Source: Agroathelia rolfsii
Taxonomy: Eukaryota; Basidiomycota; Agaricomycetes; Amylocorticiales; Amylocorticiaceae
DNA length: 64,000 nucleotides
Reading direction: 5' to 3'
Assembly: GCA_018343915.1 (NCBI GenBank)
Contig: JABRWF010000006.1
Location: 2,170,001 to 2,234,000 of the forward strand
The translations under genes were made by a program, and so were the position numbers. Of this stretch, positions 15,039 to 27,705 are shown piece by piece; position 1 is the stretch's first letter; every line of letters begins with the position of its first letter. The notes beneath the pieces were generated by a model, which saw only the letters and a program-made list of their open reading frames with translations, was not told where the DNA came from and did not search any database.

Positions 15039-15045
15039 TATATAT
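15039..15045 (+). promoter_or_regulatory. TATA-like element upstream of the Zn2Cys6 regulator
   Basis: TATATAT about 125 bp before the ATG at 15171, followed by a CT-rich stretch (about 15085-15165) typical of fungal transcription start regions. Assigned by position and sequence only. Confidence 0.35.
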
Positions 15046-15170
15046 CTCCGCCCTTGAGTCGCCGACGTGTTGGATTACCTGTTGTCCCCTCCTCCCCCAT
15101 CCTCTCTGTCTCCTCCTCCTCCTCCTCCCTCTCTCTCCACTCCACACCTTCCCCCTCCTCCCAATCGATC

Positions 15171-18100
15171 ATGCAAATGGAACAACCACAAACATCCGCC
15201 CTCATGGACCCCGATCCCAAAACGTCAGTCCCCCCCCCCTCACTCTTTACTCTCTTCCTTCTCTCCCCCACTCATGCTCATTCCTGTCCCCCTCCCCTTC
15301 TACAGCTCAAAGCCTCCCATCGTACGAGGTGCCAGGGCATGCACCGTCTGTCGTGCTGCCAAGGTATGTGTCTCACATTCTGGTCATCCCTCTCCATCGT
15401 CCTCGTCCTTATCGCCGCCCTTCCAGATGAAGTGTGTGGGCGCAGAAGACGGCCAGCCCTGTCAGCGTTGCAGGAGGGCAAATGTCGAGTACGTCCTCCA
15501 TCGCTTATTGGTGGTCCTATCAGGCTAGCCTTGCTGACTATCTTTCCTACAGGTGCGTTTTCGAAAAGCACCGTCGAGGGCGTAAGCCAGGCTCCAGGTA
15601 AATATTCGTCATACCTATTATTAAACCAATTATTCTCTTTTCTTTCTATTTCAATCACACCCTCAACTTTTTTTTTGTTTTGTCATTGGCTCATCATCAT
15701 CACCATCATCATGTGCCCCCACACAGACTCTCTGAGGCCTCCAAAATGCTTCGCCGCCTCGAAAAGGGTCTCAACAATGCAAAAATCAAGGCTCAACACG
15801 AAAACGATGCTCGCATGCACGATGGCACCGACTCATCCTTCACCTCTTCCCGAAATGAGTCGAGCTCGACGTACTTCCCGTCCAACCAGCTACCACCGCT
15901 CAACATGAGCAACTACCATGGCTACCGTGACGGTCGTCCTGTCGATGAGGAAGAGGCCGATGGCAGTGATGGCAATGCCCCTGACATCTCTCCCGCCAAC
16001 CTGATCCGCAAGGAGAACCAGCGCCATTCCTTCTTCCATACCATCCTCAACCACGAGCAGGACTCTGGATCCTCTGTTCAGCAGCAGCCCCTCACACAAG
16101 CGCACCGCCGCAACACCGACCCTGCGTCACCCTATCTCCGCCCCGCCCCCGTGCCATCTGGACTCGAGGACCCTCTCACCTCCAAGGTCATCACGGAGGA
16201 AGAGGCTCGTGATCTGTTCGACATGTTCTTCCTGCGTCTGAATCCATTCGTAAACCTGTTCGACCCATCACTGCACACAGTTGCCTATGTGCGCTCCAAG
16301 AGTCCATTCTTGTTCACGGCCATGATCATGGCGGCCTGCAAATTCTTCAAACATGAACATTACAAAACATGTCAAAAGTTGGCGAATGAGCTGGCCATCC
16401 GTGCCTTCGCGGACATGACCAAGTCGGTCGAAGTCGTACAGGCGTTCGCATGCCTTGTGTACTGGCGTGAGCCGGATGATCAGGTGCCTATCTCGTTATT
16501 CTTATCATCATCATCATCATTGTTCTCTTCTCGGCCTGACTCGATGGCCCGTTGGCCTTGCGTTTGATCTCGTGATACTGATTGATGGTATTTTTGCACT
16601 CTTACAGCGTACATGGACATTCATCGGATATGCGTGTCGCATGGCGGTTGAACTTGGTCTGAACCGCTATATCCCCAAATCGCCAGCACACGAAACCGAA
16701 TTCCAGCGCCGCGAGCGACGCAACAGGGAACGCACTTACCTCGTTCTCTTCGTCCACGACCGCGCCCTCGCCATGCAGACCGGACGTCATTGGATGTTGC
16801 CAGAGGTGAGGATCGCCAAGCGTGTGTTCCATCAGTCAAAAATGGGCACTAGAATTTTCAGGATGCTTGGGAATATTTTTTTTGCTGACGCTTTGCCTAA
16901 TTTGATATAGGACGATATTGTACGAAATGCTTCCAACTGGCATGAAGCTGCCGGCCCTGCTCGTCCCGAGGACGTGATTCTCTGCGCTTTTGTTAATCTC
17001 CGCCGGATCGCGGTAAGCAACCATTCATTTGTCTCTAGATTGCGTTGTCATGAGCAGCAAGACTGATCATATTATTTTTTCTATTTGAATATCAATTTAT
17101 CTCCTAAAGGCCGAGACGCGAGACATGTTCACAGCGAAGCAGAGCGCCGGCCAACCAAACGCCGACGTCGACTACGATGTCGTCCTGCGCTCGTGCAATG
17201 CTAAGCTGACGACTTGGACTGAGCAGTGGCGCTCCGAGATGGAGCGCGCAGGCGGAGACAGCTTCCACCTCGCGTTCATGAACTTCTTCAAACTGTACGA
17301 CCGCCTGTTCCTCAACAGCTTCGGCATCCAGGGCTCGATGGTGCCCAATAGCCGTGTGCCCCCCGGCGTGCAGGCGCTCTCGATGTGCTATCAAAGTGCG
17401 ATGGAGATTTTGTCCATTGTGAGCCACGATTTTGTGCAGCTCAGTATGCTGGTGAGTGGACGATATTATCCGCTTGGTTTGGTTTGGGTTTACTGACGGG
17501 CTGGTCTGGTCTGTGATATTTTTTATGCGGATGTTTTTTTTTTCTACTACAATACAGCGCTACGCACAGGATTCCATCACGATCATGACTGCTTACTCCG
17601 CGGTGCTGCTCCTCAAGGTAATGCATCCTTCTATTTGTTTATGTGTGTGTGTGTATGTGGTTTTGGTGTGCGTGCCTCTTTCTCCCACCTACCCCCTCTC
17701 TGTCTCACACTTTCCCGACTCTGATCACATCAGAGCTCGGAGAAGAGGAAGAAGAGAGGAGGGAAAAAGGGAAGAGGGGAGCAAGTGCGCCGCCACTAGC
17801 CCATTCCTCCGCGGCGGCGGAAAAAAAAATAGAAGAAACCAAAGCAGCTGACAATGCATTTTGTTTTGATTACACCCGTTCTAGCTCCTACGCAGCCCAA
17901 ATACGTTCTCGAGCCTCCAGGAGGGTGCGACAGAGAACATCTACGCCCTCATCTCGCGCACGGCGGATGCCTACCAGGAAGTGTCCGTCATGTCGCCGGC
18001 GTCGACGTCCGCGGCGCATCATTCGCGCTTCCTGCGCAATTTGATCGCCAAGGATAGGTACATTGCGCGCCAGAATGAGAGGGAGAGGATGGATGCCTTG

Positions 18101-18733
18101 GCCCAGCAACAGCAGGCGTCGTCGTCTAGGGGGTACGTTCAGCAATCGCCAGCACATGAGATGTACTCCGGGCAGGGGCCTTCGTCGAATGGGTATAGCG
18201 GGTACTCGTCGTACCCTCCCGCGCAGATGCAACAGCAGCAGCAGCAGCCCCAAGCGCAGTACTACCCTCCCAACGGATCGCCTCGTTCTGCGTACCCTGA
18301 TGCCTCGCGCTCGACGACCTACCAGGACTCGTCGGCGCGCATGAACGGGTACCACGCAGAGGGCTCTGCGCGTGGCGGTGTGGGTGCATCCTCGGGTGCG
18401 TACTCGCCCTATGGTGCGCCGATGCCACCACAGCACCAAACGGAGAGCGATGCCCACTACTGGAAGCACATGTTTGCAGAGATTGGGTACCCTGAATCAA
18501 GCGATGACTCGCCGTCGCAGGCGCTGCCAAGTCTGCCGCCGCAGCACGCTCAGCCGCAGCAGCATCACTCGATGAGCGGGCACGTTATGTCGCCGCTGGA
18601 AGCACAGCCGCCGAGGTCGTACATCCAGCCTGGACAGCAGCAGCAGCAGCAGCAGAATGGATACGCAGGGTATCATCAGCATGTGGAGCAGGGTGCGCCC
18701 AGGTCGATGGCGGCGTATGATCATCGGATGTGA
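15171..18733 (+). CDS. Zn2Cys6 transcription factor, PriB-like, with fungal-specific TF domain
   Basis: Nuclear DNA-binding regulator of about 840 aa. The binuclear zinc cluster has Cys at about 30, 33, 40, 49, 52 and 59 (C-X2-C-X6-C-X8-C-X2-C-X6-C). The basic linker KHRRGRKPGSRLSEASKML and a coiled segment that may mediate dimerisation follow. Exons for the cluster are split by introns directly before MKC and before the last Cys. The middle (about 200-560) matches the fungal_trans (PF04082-type) regulatory region, including LNPFVNLFDPSLHTVAYVRS and GYACRMAVELGLNRY. The C-terminal 280 residues are Gln/Ser/Tyr/Pro-rich with polyQ runs coded by CAG repeats (about 18229-18246 and 18637-18658), a likely activation domain. 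The cluster and linker resemble PriB of shiitake and its agaricomycete relatives; target genes cannot be inferred. About nine introns. Confidence 0.88.
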
Positions 18734-21600
18734 ATTGAGGGCAAGAAACGTGTATGATGGATGATGATGTGTTTTTATTTTATCTGTTTGTTATGCACAT
18801 GCCCTCTCTTCTTTCCCTGATTCGGTCCGCTTGCCTCCTGACTTGTATGCCTCCTATCCCGTCCTGCCATACTTTTCGACCCTCTTCTTCCTACCGACGT
18901 CTTGCTGCTACCTCTTTCATCCCCCTTCTCTCCCTCTCTCTTCGCTTCTCCCTGGGTGTTAGTTCTGTATGGAAGTCACCTGCCTGTTTGACTTTTCAAG
19001 AACGGTGTTAGCTGTTCGACCGCCCAACGTGTACATTATTGTCTTATTCTTTCTCTCACATTTACGGTTTCTTGCCTTTTCCACCTTCAGTGTAAACCTC
19101 TACTCCATTCTTCTCTCTCTCTCTTTTCTTATCTTGGACAGTTATTTCTTCGTTTTCTTTTTCCAACCTGTCCCATAAATATATATACATACATACACAC
19201 ACCAAAAATGCGTACCTTACTAATTGTAACTGATGAATTTTCGTGCATGCATATGAAACTTTTTTTTTTTTTTTTACTCTGATCTTATGGGTATGATTAT
19301 GCCAATGGATGTTAATAGTGTGCGTGTACGTGTGCTGTGATTAAGATTGGAAACGTGCTTTGCCATGCCTTGCCAATGTGTGAGTTGCATGGATAGCTTT
19401 TTACTGCGGCCGTGTGAGAAGGTAGGTTAGAACTTGGCAGTAGGAGCCCCTATGGCTCTCAGGGAAAGAGACCCTGTTGCTCCCAGCGGCAGGAAGTAGC
19501 CTTCACTGCCCTTCGGTTGAACTGGCCCAAAGAATAGGCTTGATGCCCTCCTGAGTACTTAACAACAAAAGAAGAGAGAGAAGATGCCATGCATGGTAAG
19601 CGGATAAGATACAATTTTTTTTTAAGACCATAGTACTGATGTCATACTGGCAAATTTGAGTGGCAGTAAGTAAGTATAGCGAAAGAAAGAATCCGATACC
19701 AATAATATCAACGGCTCCAGTTCTAAGCACATACACTTGGTGCTTAGAATACTACTAGTACTATCAGTATAGAATCGGAGTAATCTTCTCCACAGACACT
19801 TGGCCACGGTAAGTGCTACTAATATTATTATATAGAGTTAGTGGTGTATATATTTCAGTACAGCTTAGGGCGAATCCCGAGACCGAGGTCGGTGATCCCC
19901 ATTGGCATTGACCCTCGATGAGTTGCCTTGAGGAAGGGATATATCGGCCATTGGCGTGATCATCATCATCATCATCATCATCATCACCACCTTATGGGTG
20001 CTTTTCTGTTTGTAGATCGAGCCCCATAGAACGATTCGACCACGACTATTGAAGTGATTACTATTAGTAGATAGATATTATCTCCATGAGCTTCACTGTA
20101 ATAAGAGCTAGAAATAAGCAAATCGATCAGCTGGTAGAGGCAAGAAAGCTTTGAGAGTGTCGGCGCGTATCTAAAAACTTCAAGTTCTATTTTTTTTATT
20201 ACTTATACTTCTCTTATCCCATCTTTGGGGATGGCTTGCCAGCGCTCGGTTGTTCTGTGGACTTGCCACACTTGTTTAGGTGCAAATCTCCGAATCGGTT
20301 GGCAGATAACCCAAGAGATTTTATGTTATCAAGGGCGGAACGCCGTCGCGTTGCCGGTGCGCGTGTATTTTTACGACCCAGAATCCCGGCGTGCTCGGTC
20401 CGTTGAGCCCGTGCAGTCCGCATGTTGCACGTACATGCAGTATGCAATTTACCAGATGACACATTTATGGACTGCGAGGCTCAGGCCATGATCTCAATTT
20501 GAACTTTGGAGGATTAAGGATTCTGGACTCAGGTACTGGTACGATTTTATTATCGCACATGGTTGATGCGTGTCGATCGCTGGCAGCACAATCATGAGTG
20601 TATTTCACATCGGTGATGATAAGGAATTTTTTTTTTTTTTCCTGGGTTTCGATAGGTATTATTTTTCTTATGTGATTATCTGGGATTTCTGGTCAGGCCA
20701 GGAACAGGAAAAATAAGAGAGAGAAACCACGTTAGTTTGACTCGATCGGGATGAGGGGTAAATGAGAAAGGGTCTACCAGTGTGGATTGTAGCCTGAAAG
20801 GAACTGTCGACGACTTGCACCAGCATCAGCATCATCAACGCCATCAGTTCCTGTACACACAAACGTACACGCCGCACACACGAAACATATCCGCGTAAAC
20901 TGAAGCCTGGCTTGTCTTCATCTTATTCATCTTCTGGATTTTCGTGTATGATCAGGGCTCAGAACAAGCGCCCGTGAGAGAAGGACTGCCGCCTTTGGAC
21001 CACCGTGACTGTCTACTCCGTCCCCACACTTTGAAATCAATCTTCTTCGATCGTGATTTTTTGTTGACGTCTTACGCACACTCGCTTCGCTGGAGATTTC
21101 GCTTGTTACGTTGCTACGTTATTCGACGTCAATTTTTTGGTCTTTCGGAGTGTGAGTGCTCTTTGCGTTCTTGTTGCTATTCTCCGTCATTCTTGAAACA
21201 AAAACATCGCCTGTTGGTGGTTAAAGTGCATATCTTGGATTACAATTTCAACGGACGCATCCTTTTACGCCAAAAAGGGCGGCTTAAAAAGACGACAGGA
21301 CACAGTCGATCGCTTCTTGTTACAAAAGAACAGAAAGCACAGGAATTTACCTCTCGTGACGGGTACTTAACCAGACAATAGCCTGGACTGCTTCGACCAT
21401 TCGCCCCACTCCCCCTTTGTACTTTACTGCCCATCTTATCCACTTCTGATAAGCCCAACAATCAAAAAGAAAGCCGGCATAACGCTTTTGGAACCGCAAA
21501 GAGATAACGCCTCTCCCCGCTTGTAATTCAAATTCATACATCACCGTCATATCACCCTCAACTTCATTCATCGTCTATTAAACTCCTTCATTTACGTTGG
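18734..21600. other. 2.9-kb intergenic region upstream of TSC2
   Basis: No credible ORF. It contains a T16-17 run (about 19260-19276), an (ATC)n run of about nine units (19958-19986), another T run (about 20627-20641) and CT-rich stretches after the regulator's stop. It should hold the 3' UTR of the regulator and the promoter of TSC2. A frame at 20944-21381 is open but has no domain or composition suggestive of coding. Confidence 0.5.
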
Positions 21601-24600
21601 ATGCCTCCATCTCAAGATGCAGATAATACCAGAGTACAGCGGCCGCGCGCGGGCACGACGACATTGTCTACAACAACTTCACCCTTCGCGTCCTTCTGGA
21701 AGCGCGCTGGGAGCAATAGCAGCAGTAGCAGCAGCAATACGCAAGAACAACAGGACATGATCTCCCCTTCATCCTCGTCGGTGTCAGTGACGACTATTAA
21801 TGCTGTATCGTCGCCGCTGCCCACGCCTTTGTCTCTTTCACCCCTGGAGCTGATTGAGACACTGAAACCTTCCAATGTGCCTTCGCTACAGCATGCGCGT
21901 GCGCTGGCGGTGGCACTTTCAGCCTCACCATCATCGCCTTCTTCATCGCCAGATGTGCCACCCTTGCCTTCCCTCGAAACATTCATTGATGTAATTTTCT
22001 CACTATGTAATCCTCAGTCGCCCCCCGGCATACGGGTGGCGGGGTTTGACATCCTCTCCGCTTATCTTGAGAACCCCCAGAAGCCGACTCCACGCACGGC
22101 AGTAAAGGTATCCTGCCTATCTCTTTTCAAGGGCGATGATAAGCTTTTGTGGACCCCCGAGGTATGGGAACCTCGCCTGAGGGCGTTGCGAGCTCTAACG
22201 GATGGGGTGAACGGTACGTTGGCCCTGGAGACGGATTTGCTCCAGATCTTGCAGGCGTGGCTTCGGAGTGCATTCGAGCCGTTGTTGAGTACCACTTATG
22301 ACTGGCACGATAAAGCACGCCTTGCGGAGCGCGAACAGGCTATTAATGGGTTCATGACTTTTCTGTGCTCGTTGTTGGAGAGCCAGACTATGATGGCGAG
22401 AGTCCGTGAGGGAGAGTTGGGACAGCTGCTGCAATTCTTTTTGGATATGATAGGCAAGGCTCTGGATGTGCCAATGTCCGAAGAGGCAGTTATCCAGGCC
22501 TCACCGGAACCCATGACGCCTGTCAAGTCATCCACACATCGACGTAACTTGTCTTCCTTGTCGCTTGGGGCATCTGCTTTGCCCTCTCATAATGTCCCCC
22601 CGCCCATACTTCAGAAGCCTGCTGAACCAAAACAGCATCCTTCGTTTGTCATTGTCCCCGCCTTTCTCAAATACCTCTCGTTACGTATCAAACATCTGGA
22701 ACCAAGCCATCTCGACGACATCCTCCCATCCCTCTTCCGCTCTCTTTCTTTTTTCTACTCTCCCCTTCCACGACTCACACTTAACACTCAAATGGACCCT
22801 TCAACGCTCGGCACCGAAGGCAAGCTGACCAGTATTCTCGATGCCCTTCTCGCGGGGCCATACACTTACACCTGCCAGCGCATCCTTAAAAAGCACCTGC
22901 TTCCCCCTCCTACCACGAGCGAAAACAGCACCGGTGTGGATATCACCACCGCCATCCAAATCTCTACGGGTGCCCATCGCACGCTCAGACATCTCATCCG
23001 ACGTGGGCTCTTTACGCGCTTAGCGCGCGCATACATCACCCGTGAGAGCTCGACATCGTACGCGCCCTCAGGAGTACCGATGCGTCTTGATCTGCCACCG
23101 GACCTGCTCGAGCGCGCGTGGCCAAAGGACGAGACGCCGGGGTTGACGATCAACACCGTCAAGCTTGGGCGCGTGCTTACGCTCGCTGTCGGCGCCTGGA
23201 TCGATCACGGCTTGGTGGCGTCGTCTGCTGAGATCGTGGGGCCCGGTCGACGGCAGACGTCGATTGTGGTGGGTAAGGAGAAGATTCTGGATGAGGCGGC
23301 CGGGACGGTGAGGGATATATTGGAAGAGCTGGATGGGAGAGATGGGAGTGTGCCTGTAGACGACGACGAGGCCGCTGTGGTTGGTGAGGCGTTGCATGCG
23401 CTGGCAAAGTATTTGCATCCTCTCAAGTGGGTATTTTTTTGTCTATTGTATTTCATTTCTATGTAACGTGTATATTCATCTATGCGGTCATAACAGGAAC
23501 CCGGACGGAAGCCCATGGCTTATCCCCTTTGCTCGTCCTACTGATGCGCCTTCGCCCTTCCTTCGCACACTGTCATCTTTGCTAGTGAGGGAGCATACAT
23601 TGTACATGCAACCATTGCTGGCGACGATCTTGCTCTCTGTCGTGGATCATCTCTCGGATGCCCAGAGCGCCAGGCTGCCGTTCATCATGTTCGAGCAGCA
23701 AGAGCTCTCGCCGACCTCATTCGACTGGCTCACGAACTGGACCAACATTTTCACGAATCGAGCCATGCTCGGTGGGTCTGCGCGCGTGCTGACGCGAGCA
23801 ACAGTGATGGAGGCGCTCTCATCTGTGTTTAAGTCCGTCAAGGATATGCCGACCTACAGACGCCCATTGGTCGATCTCGTATATGCCTTTTGTGAGCGGC
23901 GTGTGCATGAGGATGGGCCTGAACGTACTGGTACCGATCCCGATATGCCTTGGTCGATATTGGGCGAGGAAATCGTGCTCAAGGTTATCGAAGATCCGCC
24001 ATTAGAGAGTGTTAGCAATAGCAACCAAGACGAACTGGACGCAGCTCCTAGAGCATCGGTCGAGAATATCATCAACCTGCTCGTTACTGCGGCAATGGGA
24101 AAAGAGGAGGATAACGTTAACAACGACGCGGTGTCGCTCACATCTCTGGACCAGCCGACTCATCCGCATTCGTCCACTATCAACTTAAGTCTAAGCACAT
24201 CCTCCCCCTCTCCGTTGCATTCGCCAGTGTTGTCTAGGATGCAGTCTGATCCACCACGACCGGAAAGGGAGTCTGGCCTGATCTCCATCCTCTCATCTCT
24301 CGCTTCTGGCTCGTCCCGCTCGCAGTCCCAGCAGGCATCGACGTACGAAGAGCCGCAGGCGGACCTGATGCCGCCGTCTCTCGAGCCTATACCTTCTCAT
24401 TCTCCTGACCAGCCCGGACGATCAACTTTCGCCGTCGCAGCGCTGATCTACGCCTTTTCTGGCATCGCGTTCAATCCCGCTGCCGACTCTGAAAAGTCCG
24501 AGCTGGCCAAGCAGCTGTTCTGCCATCTTATCGACATCATGTCCGAGGCCGGCTCCACACGCGCGAGGCTGACAAGTCTCCAGTTCCTCATGCGTCTCAG

Positions 24601-27380
24601 GGCCGGTCGTGACCATGGCGTGTACTATTCCCCGCTCGAGTACAGTTCGCAAGATAACGTGATAAACCTCGCGAAAAGGATCAATCGGCACGTGCCTCTG
24701 AGGCGTGAGCGTAGTGAAAGCAATGCCAAGGATAATGTCGCTGCTGCTGCCGCTTTGACCATCACGGCGGGGGAGCTGTCGCCGGAGGAGTACTCGCGTC
24801 AGGCCCGTGCGCGGGATCGTGTGGAACCCAAGAAGACCTCACGGGGGCGCGCTCCACGACCGTCTCACTCGAGCACGGCGCGCAGCCGCTCGCGTATCGC
24901 CAGCTTGGCGCGTGCCTCGGGTGGGGCCGCCACAACAGTCGCGGTGTCGAGGAATCCGATCTGGATGCTGTCAGAGACGTTGGCCGGGACGTCGTCAGAG
25001 GTGCTGCCGTTCACGGTCATGTTTGCGGACATGGCCAGTCGGCATCTGGTCATGTATGATGAGGCTTCGGCAGAAAATACGCATATTCTACCAATTTCGC
25101 GGTATCTGGCGAGCATGGTGGCTGTTCTGGAGAAGGAGAGGGATTGGGAGATTTTGTCATATGTGTTGTGTCATCTGCCTGTGCAGCTCTCAAACAAGCA
25201 TCTGTTCTGTGGCCCCAAGTGTCGTGCTGTGACGGTCAATCTCCTGGACGTTGCCTGCCAGGGTATTATCAATGGCAAGATCGGGGCTGTGGATGTTTTC
25301 ACTCCTGGCGTAAAGGCACGCGACGCGTGTGGGCTGGCATATCAGACTCTCGGGGTTCTGATTTCCTATCGACGGTGCTTTGACATTCCTAGGCGGAATC
25401 GGCTGGTGGAAACGTTAGAGCAAGGCTTGGAGGAGCAGCAAGAAACGGTCAAGTCCTGTCTACGCAGTCTTGCCCTCGCGGCCCATGAACTACAGACCGC
25501 AATGACTCGTCGGTTGTCTAAGATCCTGGAGCGCTTGTCGCAGATTATGTCGAATCACGACATGGCAGTCCACATCATCAATTTCCTCTATATGGTCGGC
25601 TGCATTCGCGACCTGCATGTCAACTTCACCGAGGCAGACTACAAGATGGTCTTTGCTGTCGCGCTACAGTACCTTCAACACAGTAACCGATACGGTGCGT
25701 CCTTCGATGGCTCCTGGGCGCTCTCGCAACACATGCGGATCATGTCCTATGCTCTTGTCTATCTCTGGTTCCTGGCCCTCAAGCTGCCCGACCGTCCTAA
25801 ACACATCACCTTTATCACACGACAGCTTCTGCTGGCGAACGAGGACAACAAGAAAGTGGATGAGCCCACGGAGGTGTGCTTCGACTGGCTCGCGCGATAC
25901 ACCTACGCCAGCGCTGATCCACGCCCTGCGACGTCTGTCATCCGAGATCTGATCATGAACCCGACGACGGTGCAACCCGAGCCGGAGGTCCCTGCGAGCG
26001 AGAAGACATGGGTACTGGGCAACTCCATCGTGACCATTCGTAGTCTCACCAAGCTCGGCTGGATCGAAATCATCTCGAGGCGGCCGTCAGGCGAGACCAA
26101 GTTCCTCTGCAGGGTTGAGAATTTCCCATTGGTCGGTCCTGGAGATGTGGATCCGGATTTGATCTCTTTGCCTGCGATGTTGTTGGAACATGGTCCGCCT
26201 AATCCAGCTGCATTTATGCCCGGTCAGGAAGATGATGCGGCGAATTCGGAGGTAAGTGATTCGTTGTATATTTTCCGAGTGAATTGGGCCCATCAGCTCA
26301 TTGTATTATTATTTTACTTTTTCGCCTAACAAGGAGCCAATACAAGACGAAGACAACCAGCCAGAGCGTCCTAATCCTGTTACGGGCTACGTGTGGAGTG
26401 GCGTAGCGCCTTCGCAGCGTCGCAAGGATGTATCCGTGGACCCATCCTTTTTCGCCCTACAGCTATCTTCGTATCCGTACATGAAAGGTCGACAGAACAG
26501 GCTCGTGACTGACAACCCACTGCTGCCGCGTCTCTTCCGCACCCTAGATACCACACCCGTCATTGACACGCATTGCATTGGTGTGTTGTATGTTGGTCCT
26601 GGGCAATCGACAGAGGATGAGATCCTTCGTAACGAACATGGGTCTCCGGCTTACACCCGCTTCCTTGAGGGCATCGGCCGCCTCGTAGACTTGCGTGGCC
26701 AAAAAGATATTTATGTCGGCCAACTGGGCGAATCTGACCTGTATGGCCGGTACACCTACGCATGGTGGGACGACATCGGCCAGGTACTCTTCCATACGGC
26801 GACGATGATGCCAACAAGAACGGAGGACCCCAAATGCATGGGAAAGAAGGCACCAATCGGGAATGATTACGTGCGCATCGTGTGGAATGATTCAGGCCTG
26901 CCGTACGCGTTCGATACGCTGCAGACTCAGTTCCAGTTTGTGAATATCGTGATCGAGCCGCATTCGCGTGGTGGGGTCTTTGCCGCGTTTGGGAAGCCGT
27001 CGACAAAGACGACAGGGACGACGGCATCAACCACGAACGAATACGATAATGAGTATTATCGCGTCTCGATTCAACTAGCACCGACGATGACCGATTTCTC
27101 GTCCATTGGAGATTTCATTATTGTGAGCGCGGAGAGCTTGCCGATGTTCGTCCGCCAGACAAGCCTGCTCGGTGACTGGTTCACACGCGCGTATGTCGAG
27201 ACCGACAAGGATACGTCACGCAGGGAGGTGGAGACGAACTGGCGCAGGCGATTGGTGATGATCAAGAACTTTAGGCAGAAGATAATGGAGGAGGCCGATA
27301 AGGAGGAGGCGAGCGGGCCTCAACCGCCGCCAGGTGTCATGGGCGAGCAGGCGTTCAGAGATTTCACGAGCATGTATTGA
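21601..27380 (+). CDS. TSC2: Tuberin (TSC2), GTPase-activating protein for Rheb
   Basis: Tuberin is the catalytic subunit of the TSC1-TSC2 complex, which turns off Rheb and thereby TORC1. The spliced protein is about 1875 aa from three exons (introns 23427-23496 and 26252-26333). The first 1500 residues form a helical, HEAT-like tuberin region with Ser-rich disordered insertions, including a poly-Ser run coded by AGC repeats near residue 40. The C-terminal Rap-GAP domain (about 1600-1790) contains GRYTYAWWDDIGQVLFHTAT and PIGNDYVRIVWNDSG. The Asn of GND (about residue 1704) corresponds to the catalytic Asn thumb of this GAP family. The tail ends FRDFTSMY. Yeast lacks this gene, but fission yeast and basidiomycetes keep it. 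The ATG at 21601 opens the long frame; no better upstream start is visible. Confidence 0.92.
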
Positions 27381-27705
27381 TTTGTTTTCTTCTTTCTGTT
27401 TGATTGCTATCGTTTGCAACTCTGTAGGCATTGATTTCTCACTCATCACCTTTTTTCCAATTCCTTTTTTCTTTCTTTCTTAGCACCATTCATTTGTATA
27501 AGAACACGCAGACACAGACGGAGCACTCTTTTCTTTGTAATCTAATTACTTGTTAAGATAGTGAACAGATATTGTATTCACCAGTTATCCAATGATAACA
27601 TAGATAGGAAAACAGCATTTGTTTTTCAGTAAGCAAGATCAGTGATAAATGAGGACAATGAGATATGCAACAAAGATGAGATGTGTCCCCAAGCCTTTCG
27701 AAGCC
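27381..27705. other. Convergent 3' intergenic region TSC2/NUP37
   Basis: About 325 bases between two convergent stop codons, AT-rich with T runs. It should hold both polyadenylation signals; nothing else seen. Confidence 0.5.

Larger units (their letters stand above)
7835..15170. other. 7.3-kb gene-free region with many simple repeats
   Basis: No frame here has convincing coding character. The longest ORF, 711 nt at 13489-14199 on the minus strand, is low-complexity and reads through a CA repeat. The region holds (TC)n, several (CA)n tracts, A and T homopolymers and CT-rich stretches, and frequent ATG/GATGATG-like triplet runs. It lies between the divergent CDC5 start and the Zn2Cys6 regulator start. 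The likely content is a very long upstream control region and 5' UTR of the regulator, possibly with unannotated non-coding transcripts (inference). No tRNA-like fold was found. Confidence 0.5.

Noticed and set aside
19958..19986. Regular repeat as a possible CRISPR or minisatellite array
   Set aside because: It is a plain (ATC)n microsatellite without spacers.
24807..25232. Overlapping ORFs inside TSC2 in other frames
   Set aside because: Shadows of a long, well-supported coding exon.
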